Source: Selaginella tamariscina | Taxonomy: Eukaryota; Streptophyta; Lycopodiopsida; Selaginellales; Selaginellaceae | Reading direction: 5' to 3' | DNA length: 64,000 nucleotides | NCBI GenBank assembly: GCA_003024785.1 | Contig: PUQB01000452.1 | Coordinates: 1 to 64,000, forward strand | Shown here: positions 11,430 through 23,528 of the stretch, piece after piece | Layout of the letters: each line of letters starts with the position of its first letter | How positions within the stretch are numbered: position 1 is the first letter of the stretch | The notes under the pieces: model-generated | Database searches by the model: none | Seen by the model: only the letters and a program-made list of their open reading frames with translations | What the model was told of the DNA's origin: nothing | Position numbers and translations under genes: made by a program

Positions 11430-13480
11430 GGATTTTCAACCTTTCACCTATTTGTGTATATTAGCCGAGATAAGTATATAGATATATAATGAGAGATTAC
11501 AATAAGACAAGTTAAAGTTGGAATATATGTCAAACAAAGAATAGTTGTCCCTTTGTTTCTTCGTTTAACTATTTGTTGCATGTACTTACAAATATATGTT
11601 GATCACTATTCCTCGTAAATATATTATAATTGATATACTTTTACGGGATATGGCTTGCTTGCGTGTATATGAATGTGTGTGTGAAGCTCCGAACACACAG
11701 GTAACAATAAATAATTATAATCTCTCTCTCAGCGACATGGTACAAATTAAACTCATTTACGTTTATATACAGAACTATAAAAAAGCATCTTCTTTCTACA
11801 TATATTTTATATAAAATCAGTATTATAGAAAACAATTTAACCTTGTTATACTTATACTTGAACAATCTAAGTTTTGTTTTCTATACATTTTCAAAAGTCT
11901 CTCTCTCCACGTGTAAAATGAACATAGGTGTACTTGATAATATATCCATATACATGTGTATGTGTGTATATTGTATCCTACTAAGTTATCCCCCATTAAG
12001 TTATATATCTTCCAATAACTTATTGAATTTCTGTTCTACCACGTTCTAAGTTATAGTCCATAGGTGAAATGCTAGAAGAAAAAATGAAAATAAGGCTTAT
12101 AATACTATTTTGAGTGGTAGGGTAAAGGATTATGTGAGTGTTAAAAATATAATTATGATACAATTTTGCTTGTGTATAAGAAATTATAAAAATAAACATT
12201 ATAATTATTAGTATAAACTTGCATATCGAATATAATAGTACTAAATTACATATGTTTGGTTTTTCTAGATATATGCACACACACACACACACGTATATTT
12301 GAAAATCAAATAAATCTATATTTAAGTATGCACTCACATATATTTAAATAAATAAAAGATATTTAATAATTAAATATATAAATGCCATTGGGTTTGGTAT
12401 AATAATAATATATATTCAAAGACATTATGTGTGTGTGTAGTGAATATGCAGCACATACTTAAATATATAGAATAGCTGGTTCTCGACAAAAAAGTAAAAT
12501 CAAAAAGATTATAGTGTAATAACTATTATATACTGATCATTTACATTAGCGTTCAATCTCTAAAATTTAAAACCATGTGTCAGTATTAATTAATATATTT
12601 AAATCTCAATATTGGTCAAATCTAGAGAATTTCCCATATAAAAACTATTATATATTAAAATTTATGAAATATTTCTAAGTACCATGATGAACCTTACATT
12701 GAATTTTTTATAAAAAGGATTGATAGTTAATTTTTATTTGGAAACTTGAGTTAATAATCATTGTATATGTGCAACCGTTTACCATCGTGGAAGTTATCTA
12801 CATTCTAGTTCAACATAAGAAGTATGTAAGTATGCTTTCTTATGCTCACAGCTGTAATTAATATTAAACAACGTTTAAGAGTAGTATATAACTGTAAATT
12901 TACTATTCGAGCGATAATAATATTAATAATAATGTATACTTGCTGCACATTTTAGTAAAAATCAATAATTTCCTTGCTATATAGTAATATTCATTGAACT
13001 AGATATATTTCTTATTTGTAATACTAATGAATTTCAGAATAATAAGTACACATAACGTTTAATGTTTACGTGTTAATCCATGTATACACATAACGTTGTA
13101 ATGTTTACACTTTAATCCGTATATATGTAAATGCAGTAATTTTTAACACAACAAAAATTCAGATACATAGCATATTCAATCTAATCAATTTAGGAACATT
13201 AATCATTGAATTAATATTAGAGTTACTTTAGTGTTATATAATTTTGAGAAGTACACTAAATGTAAAAAGTAACTAATATTATAGATTAAATTAAAATAAG
13301 AATTTTACAATTTAATTATACATATTTATTTTTTGGTAAATTCCATGTGCGATTCATTACATATTATGCATTATAGTTATTTATTCTATGTAATAGTACC
13401 TTCATGTATAAAGTATTAGTTATATCTAGGTGGATAATAATTAGGGTTAGGTGCACTGGAAAGGGAATTTCAGTGCCGAA
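11430..13480. other. AT-rich intergenic DNA with short GT tracts
   Basis: Upstream of PLAC8-1. No credible exon was found. Short frames of 60-105 codons here are AT-rich and have no recognisable motif. Confidence 0.55.
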
Positions 13481-13489
13481 CGTGGAGAA

Positions 13490-14631
13490 AAGATGGATGT
13501 GAATCAAGATAATGCTCAGGAATTTCTGGCAAATTGAAATTCTGAGAAAAAATACATCTATAATTCCAAAGGAAGAAGACATTCATAACTCTAAAGGGTG
13601 TAGTGAAGACAAAGACACGGAAAACATATGCAAACAACGGATGAGAATGTTCATGGAAGAGAAGGAGAGTGGAAAGGGAAGATGAGTACGGATAATATAG
13701 CTATGCATACAACGTAATCCTTGAGAGGCGTACACGTAGGAGCTTTATATGTGGTATTCTTGAGGACTTTGGATGACATCTTAAAGAGAGGCAAGAACCG
13801 TGTGGTAACTTGAGGAGACCTTCTGCCCTGGAGACTTGCTCTGACTTAGCTCGAATAGCGTCAACCCACTTTGATGAGCAGATTGCGGTGAACTGGAGTG
13901 AGGCTAGTCGGACACTCACCATTGGGCCAATATCTGATACGGAACATATGGAGTATGTGACGGAGGTGCTGAGTCTTGCCGGGAGGTGATTCGGATCTCA
14001 TCGGAAGAAGATGATCAAGAATTGTCTCATGATCTTGCAGGAGCTACCAGGCCTGATCGCATAAATATTGCACCCTTTTTAAATGAGGACACCTTGCTAG
14101 AGGTGGCTGCCATAGGCAACCTGCGCAAGGGTAGTATAGAGAGGGTGGTTGCTAGTTACGAGCGTAGTGTGTAGACGGTGGCAGCTCGGCACCGTGGAGA
14201 TGTAAATGAGTTTCATAGACGACTGCGACTGCAATAAAAACACTGAGTCTCTAGGAGATGTAGTTACATCGTGGTTCCTCCAGGTTCCCACAGCATTCGA
14301 TCACCAATATCTCAAGAGCTGAACAAGCTGGACTTTGACATTGAAGTACTGTATGAGGAGTGAGGACGACCTGCCTCTGGCTTATCTCCATGTGGAGATG
14401 GCAGTTGTGGAAGGCATAGTTCGCTGTGGGGACAAGTCACTGCAATGCCTGGGGACATCACGACCATGCTGTTATCAGTGCTACCAGGTCATCCGCATCC
14501 TCAACGAACATCACGGTATAACATCCGAATCATCAAAGACTGTGGCATGAGTTGAAGGGTCCTGGAAGATACCAGACCTGCCTCCGGATGTCAAGACGGA
14601 TGTCCTGCATCGACTCAACCGTGCACTCTGA
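13490..14631 (+). pseudogene. Decayed deaminase-like gene (OTT_1508-type fold suspected)
   Basis: Protein-like sequence continues through several frames. It includes LARIASTHFDEQIAVNWSEA (about 13846-13905), ISSEEDDQELSHDLAGATRP (from 13990), ELNKLDFDIEVLYEE (about 14318-14362), HVEMAVVEGI...GTSRPCCYQC (about 14388-14485) and PDLPPDVKTDVLHRLNRAL before a TGA at 14629-14631. The H-x-E plus P-C-x-x-C pair is the zinc signature of cytidine-deaminase folds, and its spacing and the GTSRPCCYQC wording recall the OTT_1508-type deaminases common in fungi. Frame changes between segments and an in-frame TGA at 14548-14550 show it is not an intact gene as read. Family assignment is from memory of motifs. 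It could also be another nucleic-acid deaminase relative. Confidence 0.55.
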
Positions 14632-15745
14632 GCCGTTTCCGACGCCTTGCAACTCTACTTAATTAGTGTGCTACTACAAATTAATATTTTAAAGCACATT
14701 GATTTAAAAGAAATTATGTATATTTAATACATAAGTCTAAAGTAATATCTTCTTCTTTCGGACACTAAATAAAAAATTATTGAATATTAAAAAGTTTTAT
14801 TACATTACAATATATACTCATATAATTAAATTATTATATATACATGTATTGATCTGTGTTTTAAATATTAATAATAAAAGTTACGTTTGTAAAGTATAAT
14901 ATAATAAGATATATAAGTTTTGAAATAATATTTATAAAATGTTAGAATAAAAAATTTATCATCAACAGATCGTTTTGAAGAATACCCATATATAAATATT
15001 CACCTTAAAGTTAATTTCACACCGTCATACAAACACACACACACACACGTTATATACATAAGTGTGTGTGCATTAGACGTTTATGTGTTACGTATAAAAA
15101 AATTAAGATACATCCAACTATGTTAGACTTTCATGTCATTTGTGTGACACATGATATTTATATATATATATAATGATATAAAGTATAACAAGTATAAATG
15201 AATTTCATATACTCTCAATACGTTTACTATTATGTTTTGGCAAACATGATGTGAACTTCAACCGAGAATATATGTGAAAAAACATATGATTATAACAAGC
15301 AATATATTCAAACATTCAGCATAGTGCTAAAAGAACTAGGAATATTAATAGAAAAACATAACCAATAAATTATATATAAATACAGTTATATAAAATTATG
15401 GCATTTACTAACATTTTCTTATTTATAATATACTAATTTATTAATTATAAATTTTATATTATATTGCAATATAAGTGTTATACTAGGAACTGAATAAATC
15501 GTACAAAGAAACTAATATAGATAAATGATATAATCGTCAACTAATTAAAAAAGAGAAAATTAATTATAATCTAAAATGAAAATAACTTATCGTAGAAATC
15601 ATTTCAATTTAGTTTTTTGTGAATATAAATATTTATGTTAAACAAAAACCTATGTCAGATCTATTTCATTAAATTGAAAATACAAATTAATGACATGTTT
15701 ACTTCATTAGTATTTAAGTGTTCACTAAACTCTAATTAAATAGCT
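14632..15745. other. AT-rich intergenic DNA
   Basis: Nothing recognised apart from short (CA)n and (TA)n tracts near 15030-15170. Confidence 0.6.
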
Positions 15746-17328
15746 CTAAGATTCTCTATAGTTATATAAACGATGTAACTTAACGTACTCAATCACCCCA
15801 TCAGACGTTAAATACTTCACAGACCAGCCCCTTGCAAAGCTTTGCCTGTACACATATACATACATGTGTGTGTGTGTGTGCGTGTCTCTCTCTATATATA
15901 TATATATATACAGTGTGTAACCATTTACCTGATAAATGTGGAGCTTACACCTACTTGTGCCATATCCTCTATAACCAGAATACTTTTCTGCAGAATGAAA
16001 TATTTAAGACTTTTAAGTGTGTTTTTCACAAACTATAACTAAATAAATTTATATAATCCAGTTTACTATAATATACCTGATTCTGAACAATACTTCGTTC
16101 TCGAACGATTTTGGGTATACTCCTGTATCTCTACTAATGCAAACTATGCCATGATCTGTGCATATTCGCTCCACCTGGTGTAAATTTAAACGTTATGTTT
16201 ATTATCTACACGTTATGTAAATACATACAATATATACACTTTTAATATTTAGTTTTTAAATACTCTCTCTAAATACCTGGCTAGGTAGCCATACACCTGG
16301 ATCATTAAAGGATGAAAGTAGGTCTGCCCACATAAAAGCATAACTCTCACTGTTCCTGTGCAAAAGGAAATAAAAAAATAAGAATAAATAATAATATTTA
16401 ATAATCTAAACAATAAAATCAAACTGTTAAATGATTAAGTACCTTCTGAAACCATACCACCGTTAATCGCATGGTCGATTCTATTTAAAACGTGCAACGT
16501 CCTTTGAGGGCTCGGTTGCCTGGCCTGTATGTACAAACTACTAATATAGATATGCCAAATAATAGTAATATGTATATGCACGCCCGTAAACACACACACA
16601 CACACACACACGTTAAGCACAACTGATACAACACAAATAAGCAAAATCTCATTTAATAAAATTGACATGGAAATCAAACATTAATTAAATAAATACTTAC
16701 CCCAGCTATCCACCATGATGAAGGGTGAATCCAAGGTCGCAATTTGACACATCTGTATCCTGTGCTCAGCCGAAGCCAGTCCCTGATAAACACACACATA
16801 TATACACATAATACACACATTATCACGCATTTTGTGCATACATACATACATACATGTATATATAAATGTGATTATTACCGGCTTTCCGTAGCCATCATTA
16901 ACAGGGGACATGTAACCACCAAGTACATTGTACCCATCAGCCATGAGTCGATTCCTGCAATCTCTGTTTGAAAAATAATAATAACAATTAAATAATCAGA
17001 AATGTATATAAAAAATAACTATAGCGATTTAGGCAACTTTAATAAACTGTTTACATGCAGTGAAGTAAAGACAAATACATGTATCCAATACACATACGTA
17101 CTCACACACACACACACACACACACACTTACCGAACATTCGAAGGTGCATAATAGTGGGAGGATTAAAGCTGCCTGTGGATACAAGAACAACACCAGGCC
17201 TTCTGAATATACATAAACCGCAGCAATATTATTAATAATAACTACTAAAGTAGCTTAATTAAAATAATATACCTTAAAGAACCATCCAAATTCCTTAAAA
17301 GCTGGCTTCCAAGCTTGTCTACACACAT
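15746..17328 (-). CDS. NMNAT: Nicotinamide/nicotinate mononucleotide adenylyltransferase
   Basis: The enzyme joins ATP to (nicotinate) mononucleotide to form NAD or its acid precursor. The exons read like plant NMNAT: VDKL start; VVLVSTGSFNPPTIMHLRMF with the nucleotidyltransferase motif (17132-17202); MADGYNVLGGYMSPVND (16879-16961); LASAEHRIQMCQ (16701-16782); QRTLHVLNRID (16443-16525); VRVMLLCG and ADLLSSFNDPGVW (16277-16355); VERICTDHGMVCISRDTGVY (16077-16174); VSSTFIR (15929-15982); and GWSVKYLTSDGVIEYV to a TAG at 15746-15748. In relatives the protein begins a few residues earlier, at a Met matching the Val in PVDVPM, so the 5' end is uncertain (exon sequence is conserved to 17359). A one-base deletion in the G run near 16327-16330 separates VRVMLLCG from ADLLSS. 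Some junctions need second-choice splice sites. It is either sequence error or a recent pseudogene. Confidence 0.85.
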
Positions 17329-17362
17329 TGGTACATCCACAGGACCTGCCCAGAAAGCCCTT

Positions 17363-17363
17363 T

Positions 17364-17413
<50 letters not shown>
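17363..17413. repeat. (GT)n(GA)n microsatellite
   Basis: About 24 bases of GT followed by about 26 of GA just 5' of the first recognised NMNAT exon. A second, shorter GT/GA block is at 17491-17524. Confidence 0.95.
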
Positions 17414-17489
17414 TTTCATGGATAGATGCAAGTGGATGTAAGCTCACCGCACACAAGATTGTATACTCCAGTCAAGTACACATTGCACA

Positions 17490-17523
<34 letters not shown>

Positions 17524-17602
17524 ATGCGTTTTTACAAGATTGCACATGGCACACATACACGACCAAACACGTATACGTCTATATGTATCCATACACACAT
17601 AC

Positions 17603-17821
17603 CTATGTCGTTAGCAAGGGGCAAGCGGGACATGGAGCTGTTGGAGTGGTTCGGGTTAGTGTTGGTTGTACTAGCGTTTGTTGTATTATTAGAACCTGTG
17701 TTCGGATCCCATGACCTTGTCCTCCTTCCATTCTTATCCCCAGAAACTCTGCCATGCTCTCAAACAGCTGAACCCTAAATGTCGCTGGCAATTCCTTCGC
17801 CTATAAATATATATATATAAT

Positions 17822-17853
<32 letters not shown>

Positions 17854-18074
17854 TATAATACACATGTGTATATGTGTATGTGTATGCATACACGTATAAA
17901 TACACAGAGACGTTAGGTCTGTATGCCCTTATGATATACACTTAGGCATACAGACGGGATGGCAGGTATAACTTATATGAATATGAAGAAACTTAAATAC
18001 CATAAACACGATTGTAGGATCTTTATATATATAGTTTAATAGTACTAGATAGCACAATATAGAAATGGCATACA

Positions 18075-18144
<70 letters not shown>

Positions 18145-18777
18145 ATATATATATGTATATAATTCTATGGTATATATTATAAACATACACCAGTTATCAC
18201 ATGCATGCACCTTGGTTTTCTCTTTCTTAAGCACGTCATCGATCTCCCAGTAAGTAGGCTGGCCAGCCTTCTTATTCCAGTCCACAATCTGTTTATAGGC
18301 AGTTAACAAATTAGACCACTTGCGTTCGATCTCCTTAGGTTGCCTGTCCACACCCATTGGCAGCAACAGGTTTCGAACCTCTGTCCATTTCTCGTTTGCT
18401 GATTTGAACACGTGTTTCCCGTTCTTCCCTGCTAATTGCAGCTTCGTATGCACCTTTAAACCACAATTAACACATTTAAGTATATAGTCCATAATATCAG
18501 AACATATAGAGAGAGAACACAGTCATTATTTCACTTGTGAATCATATTACTTACGTATGTTTTGCAACTATACGTATTAGCTTGGATGTATGCATATACG
18601 TGCGTGTACTAAAAATACAACCATTTTAAATCATTTGTAATACTTCATACAAACACAGTAAATAACATCAAATTAGAAATACAATAGACATATTAGAGAG
18701 AGAGAGAGAGAGAGGTTTCTTAATAGTATGATTAATGAATAGTAATATGATCATTAGAGCCATTGTGTTAACCTTCA

Positions 18778-18821
<44 letters not shown>

Positions 18822-19438
18822 TTGCCTATTTTATATATTTGAAATAATAACAAGCTACTGGCCAATTTGTGTAAATAATATATATAAAACAAACCTATAT
18901 GTGCATCATACACACATATACACACAATAAAACATTCATATACGCACACACACACACACACATAAATATGCACATACAAAAAAAGCATTTACACACATGC
19001 ACATAAAGCATTTACACATATATGCACATATATAAAGGATATATAATAATGTATTAAGGTAGGATCTTATTCCATCCATACTAAGGTGAAAAACTCTCTC
19101 TCTCTCTCTCTCACACACAATGTATACTATTCGTTAATCATATTATTAAGAAAGTATTAGACTAATTCTTGAACGCTAACCTGCTTATAAGCGCTTACAA
19201 GTGCATCCATCTCCGAGTCCTGCCACATCTCAGCCCGCTTCTTCTTAGTCCTATCCATTTCGTCACAGGGCTCGGTATCCAAGTGGGAAATGGGAATGGG
19301 ATTCTGGGAATTGCTGGGATTCGATGGGAATGCCGACAGACTTACAGATGGGTCTTCTAAATCTGCTGTGTCGAATCCCGCTGTATCGGAATCGCCCGAT
19401 ACAAAGCACTTCAGCGGGGTCGGAACCATACCCGCCAT
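17603..19438 (-). CDS. Trihelix/Myb-SANT-like DNA-binding protein
   Basis: Three exons, 19181-19438, 18211-18453 and 17603-17800, join in frame with canonical GT/AG sites to give 232 residues. The N-terminal part is acidic and Ser/Pro-rich (MAGMVPTPLKCFVSGDSD). The domain spans the exon 1/2 junction: MWQDSEMDALVSAYKQ, then FKSANEKWTEVRNLLLPMGV, then RQPKEIERKWSNLLTAYKQI and WNKKAGQPTYWEI. Three spaced tryptophans and the W-x-N-L-x-x-x-Y-K pattern are typical of plant trihelix (GT-factor) or Myb_DNA-bind_4 domains, which bind promoter DNA in the nucleus. The last exon (ELPATFRVQLFESMAEFLG) is not recognised. A telo-box-like AAACCCTA lies just upstream of the ATG. An origin from a transposon Myb-like ORF cannot be excluded. 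Confidence 0.72.
18077..18152. repeat. (CT)n(TA)n microsatellite
   Basis: A CT tract running into TA repeats inside the second intron of the trihelix-like gene. Confidence 0.9.
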
Positions 19439-19439
19439 A

Positions 19440-19985
19440 GCTCATAAACCCTAGAAAAAAAACTATTTGACATTCCAATACTGTTACGGGTTTCTCATTG
19501 CTGGACATGGGGTTCAGCGTTATTGTAGTCGCTTTGCAGTTGGTTGGTGGTTGTGTAATGATACTTCATGGGAAGGATGCTAAGATGTACTCTTGGAAGT
19601 GGAGTTTTGAGGCGGACTGTCTTTTTGCCGGGATGTGCAGAGACTGTTTTGCATGCAATTCTGATTAGTACATGCTGGGGAAATTTTCTGGTCAGGCGGG
19701 CATGGTGTGGTTTTATGTGTGCCGCACACGTTACTCTCCTTGGAGTCCGCGTATGACTCCTTGCTTCTTGGATTAGACACCCTCCTATGGATTGGTGCTG
19801 ATTAGCGTGCGTTCGAAGACCCCGAGTATGAGTGGTGTGTCAAGAGGAGTGGCTCACGCTAGGCATGATGTGATGTCTGCAAGTGCTTCGGATGCTCTGG
19901 CTCCCTTCCGATGATGTGGAATGCTGGTAATGTTCTTCATGGCCTTCTGCTGTGGGCAGCGTTAACATCAAGTCAAATAGTGGAG
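19440..19985. other. Intergenic stretch before the next Ty3 remnant
   Basis: GC content rises compared with the AT-rich gaps. Short frames exist on both strands but none has a recognised motif. It may be old transposon DNA belonging to the following element. Confidence 0.4.
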
Positions 19986-20504
19986 GGATAGGAAAAAAAG
20001 CTCCGAAGGTATGAACTAGGGTAATGGGTATGGTGGTACAAGAAGCCACAGAAACTTTGGAAAGGCAAGTGCAGACCAAAATGGAAAGGACCTTACGAGG
20101 TCCTCAAAGAACCACCCTAAGATGTACCAAACCCCAAGCAAGGTACCCCAACATGGAGGAGCAACAATGGTGGGACTGCCAAATGAAGGGATGATAGACA
20201 GTTAGTGGGCATATGACAAGAGAGCTAATTCTTAGAAACCACACAAGTGGCCAACTCACAGGGTCACATGGTCCACAAAAGTGGACCACACACATGAGGC
20301 ACATACTATGAAAGCAATGATAGTCGGGTAGTGCCTTCATTACACAATCAAGGCATAGGAATAGACACACCAATCATCTTAGATGATGTTAGTAGAACTA
20401 CCACATCAACACACCTTTAAAAGGCAACAGAGATAGCCAGAGGACATACATTCTTCTTCCATTCTACATTAGACACTCCACATTACACTAAGTTCCTTCG
20501 ACGC

Positions 20505-22370
20505 CATGTCCACGAAATGGATCGAACGCATCATGTCAGCATTGATCCAGGAAGTTTGGGTAACCTATGGAGGGCATGACAGGATAGCCAAGCTAGTATT
20601 CCCAAGTACTCCTTGTTTAAGGAGTTGACCAAGCTACCTTACGTAGTGCAAGCCAAGGGAAAGATGTACTTGATGAGATTCTTCAATCTCCATGGGGACA
20701 AGTGGAGAATCTAGCATTTGTAGAGCTAGCAAGATGCTTCATGCAATCCACCTAGTTGAAAACCGAGAAAACACAATGGTCCTGAATCAAATTCAGCTTG
20801 GGGGGAGTGCGTCATATTATGTGGGAATTAACAATTTAGGATCGATCTTCCAGCTACCAAAGTGCAAGCTGCCATAGGACAGTCTCCCAAAACCCACATA
20901 TCAATGGTTCTCAATGAAAAAGCAGGAGATCTCTCTGTGTAAGTTCAGCCTACATGAAGGAAAGGAGGTAGATGAGTTCCTCGCACTCATCACCTTTATG
21001 TTTATAGGAAGAACGGAGAGGAGGATCGCCACATGTCTAGAAAATGCCCTATGCTACACATGGAAAGGAATCAAGGTGGACCTAGCGGATTGCCTCAAAC
21101 ACTATATAATTTCAGTGCTAACTCGCAACATCAATGGGATTAGGAATGGGAGCAAGTGAAGACTCTCAATAGCTAGGCACATCAACCTCATGATTGCTTG
21201 TTTGCTTAGTCAAGTTTTCCCCGTACTTGTGCAACTTTGAACCAACACCGCATGACACCAAGAAAAGGGAGAGAAATCCGGGACAAGCTAGGTAGAAAAG
21301 GGGAAACAACTAGAAGTCATAGGTCATCATGCAAAAGAAGGCGAAATAAAGAATCTCCAAATTGGAGCAGTTGAGGTTCAAAAATCCACTAGAGAAGAAG
21401 CGAAGGCCCCCAATAACAAAGTTGATCCCAATAGTTCCCATCATGTTAGGCCCTCTATTACCCCAAACCTACCATAGGTACCACATGAACCATGTGGATG
21501 CACTAGACATCCACCACAAGAGCCAAAAGCAAAAGGAGAAGAGTTGAAGGTGTAGTTGTCAAACGTGTACCACCACTTCCATGCAAATGTGTGTTGGGCA
21601 TTTGGAGCCCATAGTGATCTCGGGAAGGCCTTTGGTCAAATTAAAGAAGGCATGGCAATCTATGACAACTTGGATATCAAGGGAATAGACGAGGAGCACG
21701 ACACCATCATAGAAAGTCTTAGAGGCCAAGCAATATAGTGAGCAAGTTTTCTAGTGTGTTCAACAATGGAAAAAGGCAGAGAAGGAGCTAGTGTTCATGC
21801 AGTAGAACTGTGCCTCAATAAATCCCACACTTGACACGCTCCAAAAGAAGCATGAGGATCTCCGAAGAAGCCACGAGCAACTCTAGTGTAACCACGAACA
21901 AGTCCAATGCAACTACGAGTATGCGATAGCTGAGAAGGCTTGACAAGCCCAAGAGCTCAGAGCTTAGCTAAAGAAGAAGGAAGGGGAGCTCAAGGACATC
22001 TATGAATTAGTAGCAACGACAACACTAGACAACCAAGCCATAATGATTGCACCCAATAAGACGAGAGCATGGAGCGAGTACGAGTGGCTGAGGCCAAGGT
22101 GAGCCAAGTATTGACCACAGTATAGAAGTTGGAAGGGAACACACGAAGCCATGAGCATCAAATCAAAAAGGAGGAGGAGGTACAACTAGTGCATAAACTT
22201 ATTAATGAGCTCGAAGCATAGCTTGTGGACACCCAAGAAGACATAGGCATCACAACCAAGCTACAAGGGGCCACCAAGCTCAGGAATGCAACGATAGCCA
22301 CACTAGAGCTTAAGTTAGAAGCATTAGAGAAGGAGGTTGCCACCTACCACAAGCACTATGGGGACTAAGG
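20505..22370 (+). other. Decayed extra ORF with coiled-coil character
   Basis: It starts MSTKWIERIMSALIQEVWV after a putative TATA-like TTTAAAAGG (20412-20420). Further on there are protein-like stretches such as SLCKFSLHEGKEVDEFLALI (about 20935), and Glu/Lys/Leu-rich heptad-like sequence near 22050-22360 (LVDTQEDIG, LELKLEALEKEVATYHKHYG) that would form coiled coils. Function is not recognised. Its position between integrase and LTR suggests an accessory ORF of the retroelement; a captured host gene is the alternative. Confidence 0.45.
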
Positions 22371-22389
22371 ACATGGCCCAATAGGTAAA

Positions 22390-22806
22390 TTCGGGCATCT
22401 AATTGACAGTTGTGCGGACACATGTAAGAAAAACAAATGGCGTGCACAAGTGGTGGTTGGGAGGAGGCTGAGACTTGGAATGATCTACCAATGGATGGCA
22501 ACCATGGTATAGTAGTCGAGAGGATGTTGACCATTGTCAGGTGGTGCTGACAAATCGAGACAAGTATCAAGCAATACCTAAACCTACAAATGACTATATA
22601 AGCAGTACTTTCCAACTCACTATATAAGCAGGTAGGTAAGTAATGGGGCGGGGTCCTTTTAGTTCATCTTCATCTTGTGGCTTAGCTAAGTGATTAGATA
22701 GTGGTCTTGACCATCGATCACCTAGGATCTGAGCAACATTGTAATTTCAAGCGCAATACATATAACCTTCTTCTTATGCTTGCTACAACCAACCCCCACT
22801 TCCTGA

Positions 22807-22843
<37 letters not shown>

Positions 22844-23052
22844 AGCAAACTTGACCACTGTGGATAACTTCAATCCACCTATACACAAACCCTCGTGACA
22901 TCTGAGCTACATAACTCCCCCTTCCAAATGACTCGAGGGGACAACGTTATGTCTGCCTCAGAACCCCAAGATTAGACGTTGATAACATCCTAGCGATTGC
23001 CAAAACCACCTAGATTCACCCCACATCTCGCATGCAGAGTCCTCAACAATCA
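22390..23052 (+). repeat. LTR of family E, copy A (approximate edges)
   Basis: The right half matches 61350-61422 closely in order and wording (CACCCCACATCT, GAGTCCTCAACA versus GAGTCCCCGACA; CCCCAAGATTAGAC versus CCCTAAGACTAGAC). Both contain ACTATATAAGCA followed by GGGTCCTT, the promoter-like TATA region (about 22620 here). The left edge is not certain. A (TC)n microsatellite lies at 22810-22841. Confidence 0.65.
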
Positions 23053-23365
23053 CATGTGTGAATGCCCAATAGACTAATTATCCCAATTAAGCTAATTTAA
23101 TGGTGGGTGGGAATTGCCCCTTAGTATCTAAGTCCTCTAATTAAATATAGGATTTTATTAATTTTTTTAGTTTTTTTTTACTATTATTCTTTATTAGATA
23201 AAATTCAAGGCATTATTAAGATATATTGCATCATTCTCACCCATAACTAATGTGAATCAATTTTATATATATGTGTTATTGCTTGTTTTTGATAATTCAA
23301 ATATGTGAATATAATATATTTTTAATTATTTAAATATTTAATTACACAATTTATTTATTACTTAC

Positions 23366-23528
23366 TCTAAGGTCTAGATGTACAGCTAAAATGTCATATA
23401 TTATTATTAGTATAATGGATTTTTGATAACCATCAGATTGGTTTCAATTTGGACCACTTGATCATGTATATAAACTAGGGTTTTTGAGCTAATACAATAT
23501 GCATATTTCTGTATTTTGAGTTCTTACA
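23366..23528 (+). repeat. 5' LTR of the old Ty3/gypsy element
   Basis: It aligns with 29388-29526: TATATTATTATTAG versus TATATTATTACTAC, TATATAAACTAGGGTTTTTGAGCTAA versus a near copy, and both end TTCTTACA/CTCTTACA. Divergence is high, so the insertion is old. Confidence 0.75.

Larger units (their letters stand above)
19990..23052 (+). mobile_element. Ty3/gypsy element, 3' end with extra ORF and LTR, broken
   Basis: It begins with an integrase C-terminal scrap carrying a GPY/F-type motif (WKGPYEVLKE, about 20076-20105), followed by about 2.3 kb of internal sequence and an LTR (about 22390-23052). Between integrase and LTR lies a decayed extra coding region. Some plant Ty3/gypsy lineages carry an additional ORF in this place. 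It is old, with many breaks. The LTR resembles the one at about 60730-61422, so the family is present twice in this window. Confidence 0.7.

Noticed and set aside
18668-19118. Minus-strand frames rich in Tyr, Ile, Cys and Val, such as YVHIYVCVCVCVYEC
   Set aside because: They are translations of GT/TA microsatellites in an intron.
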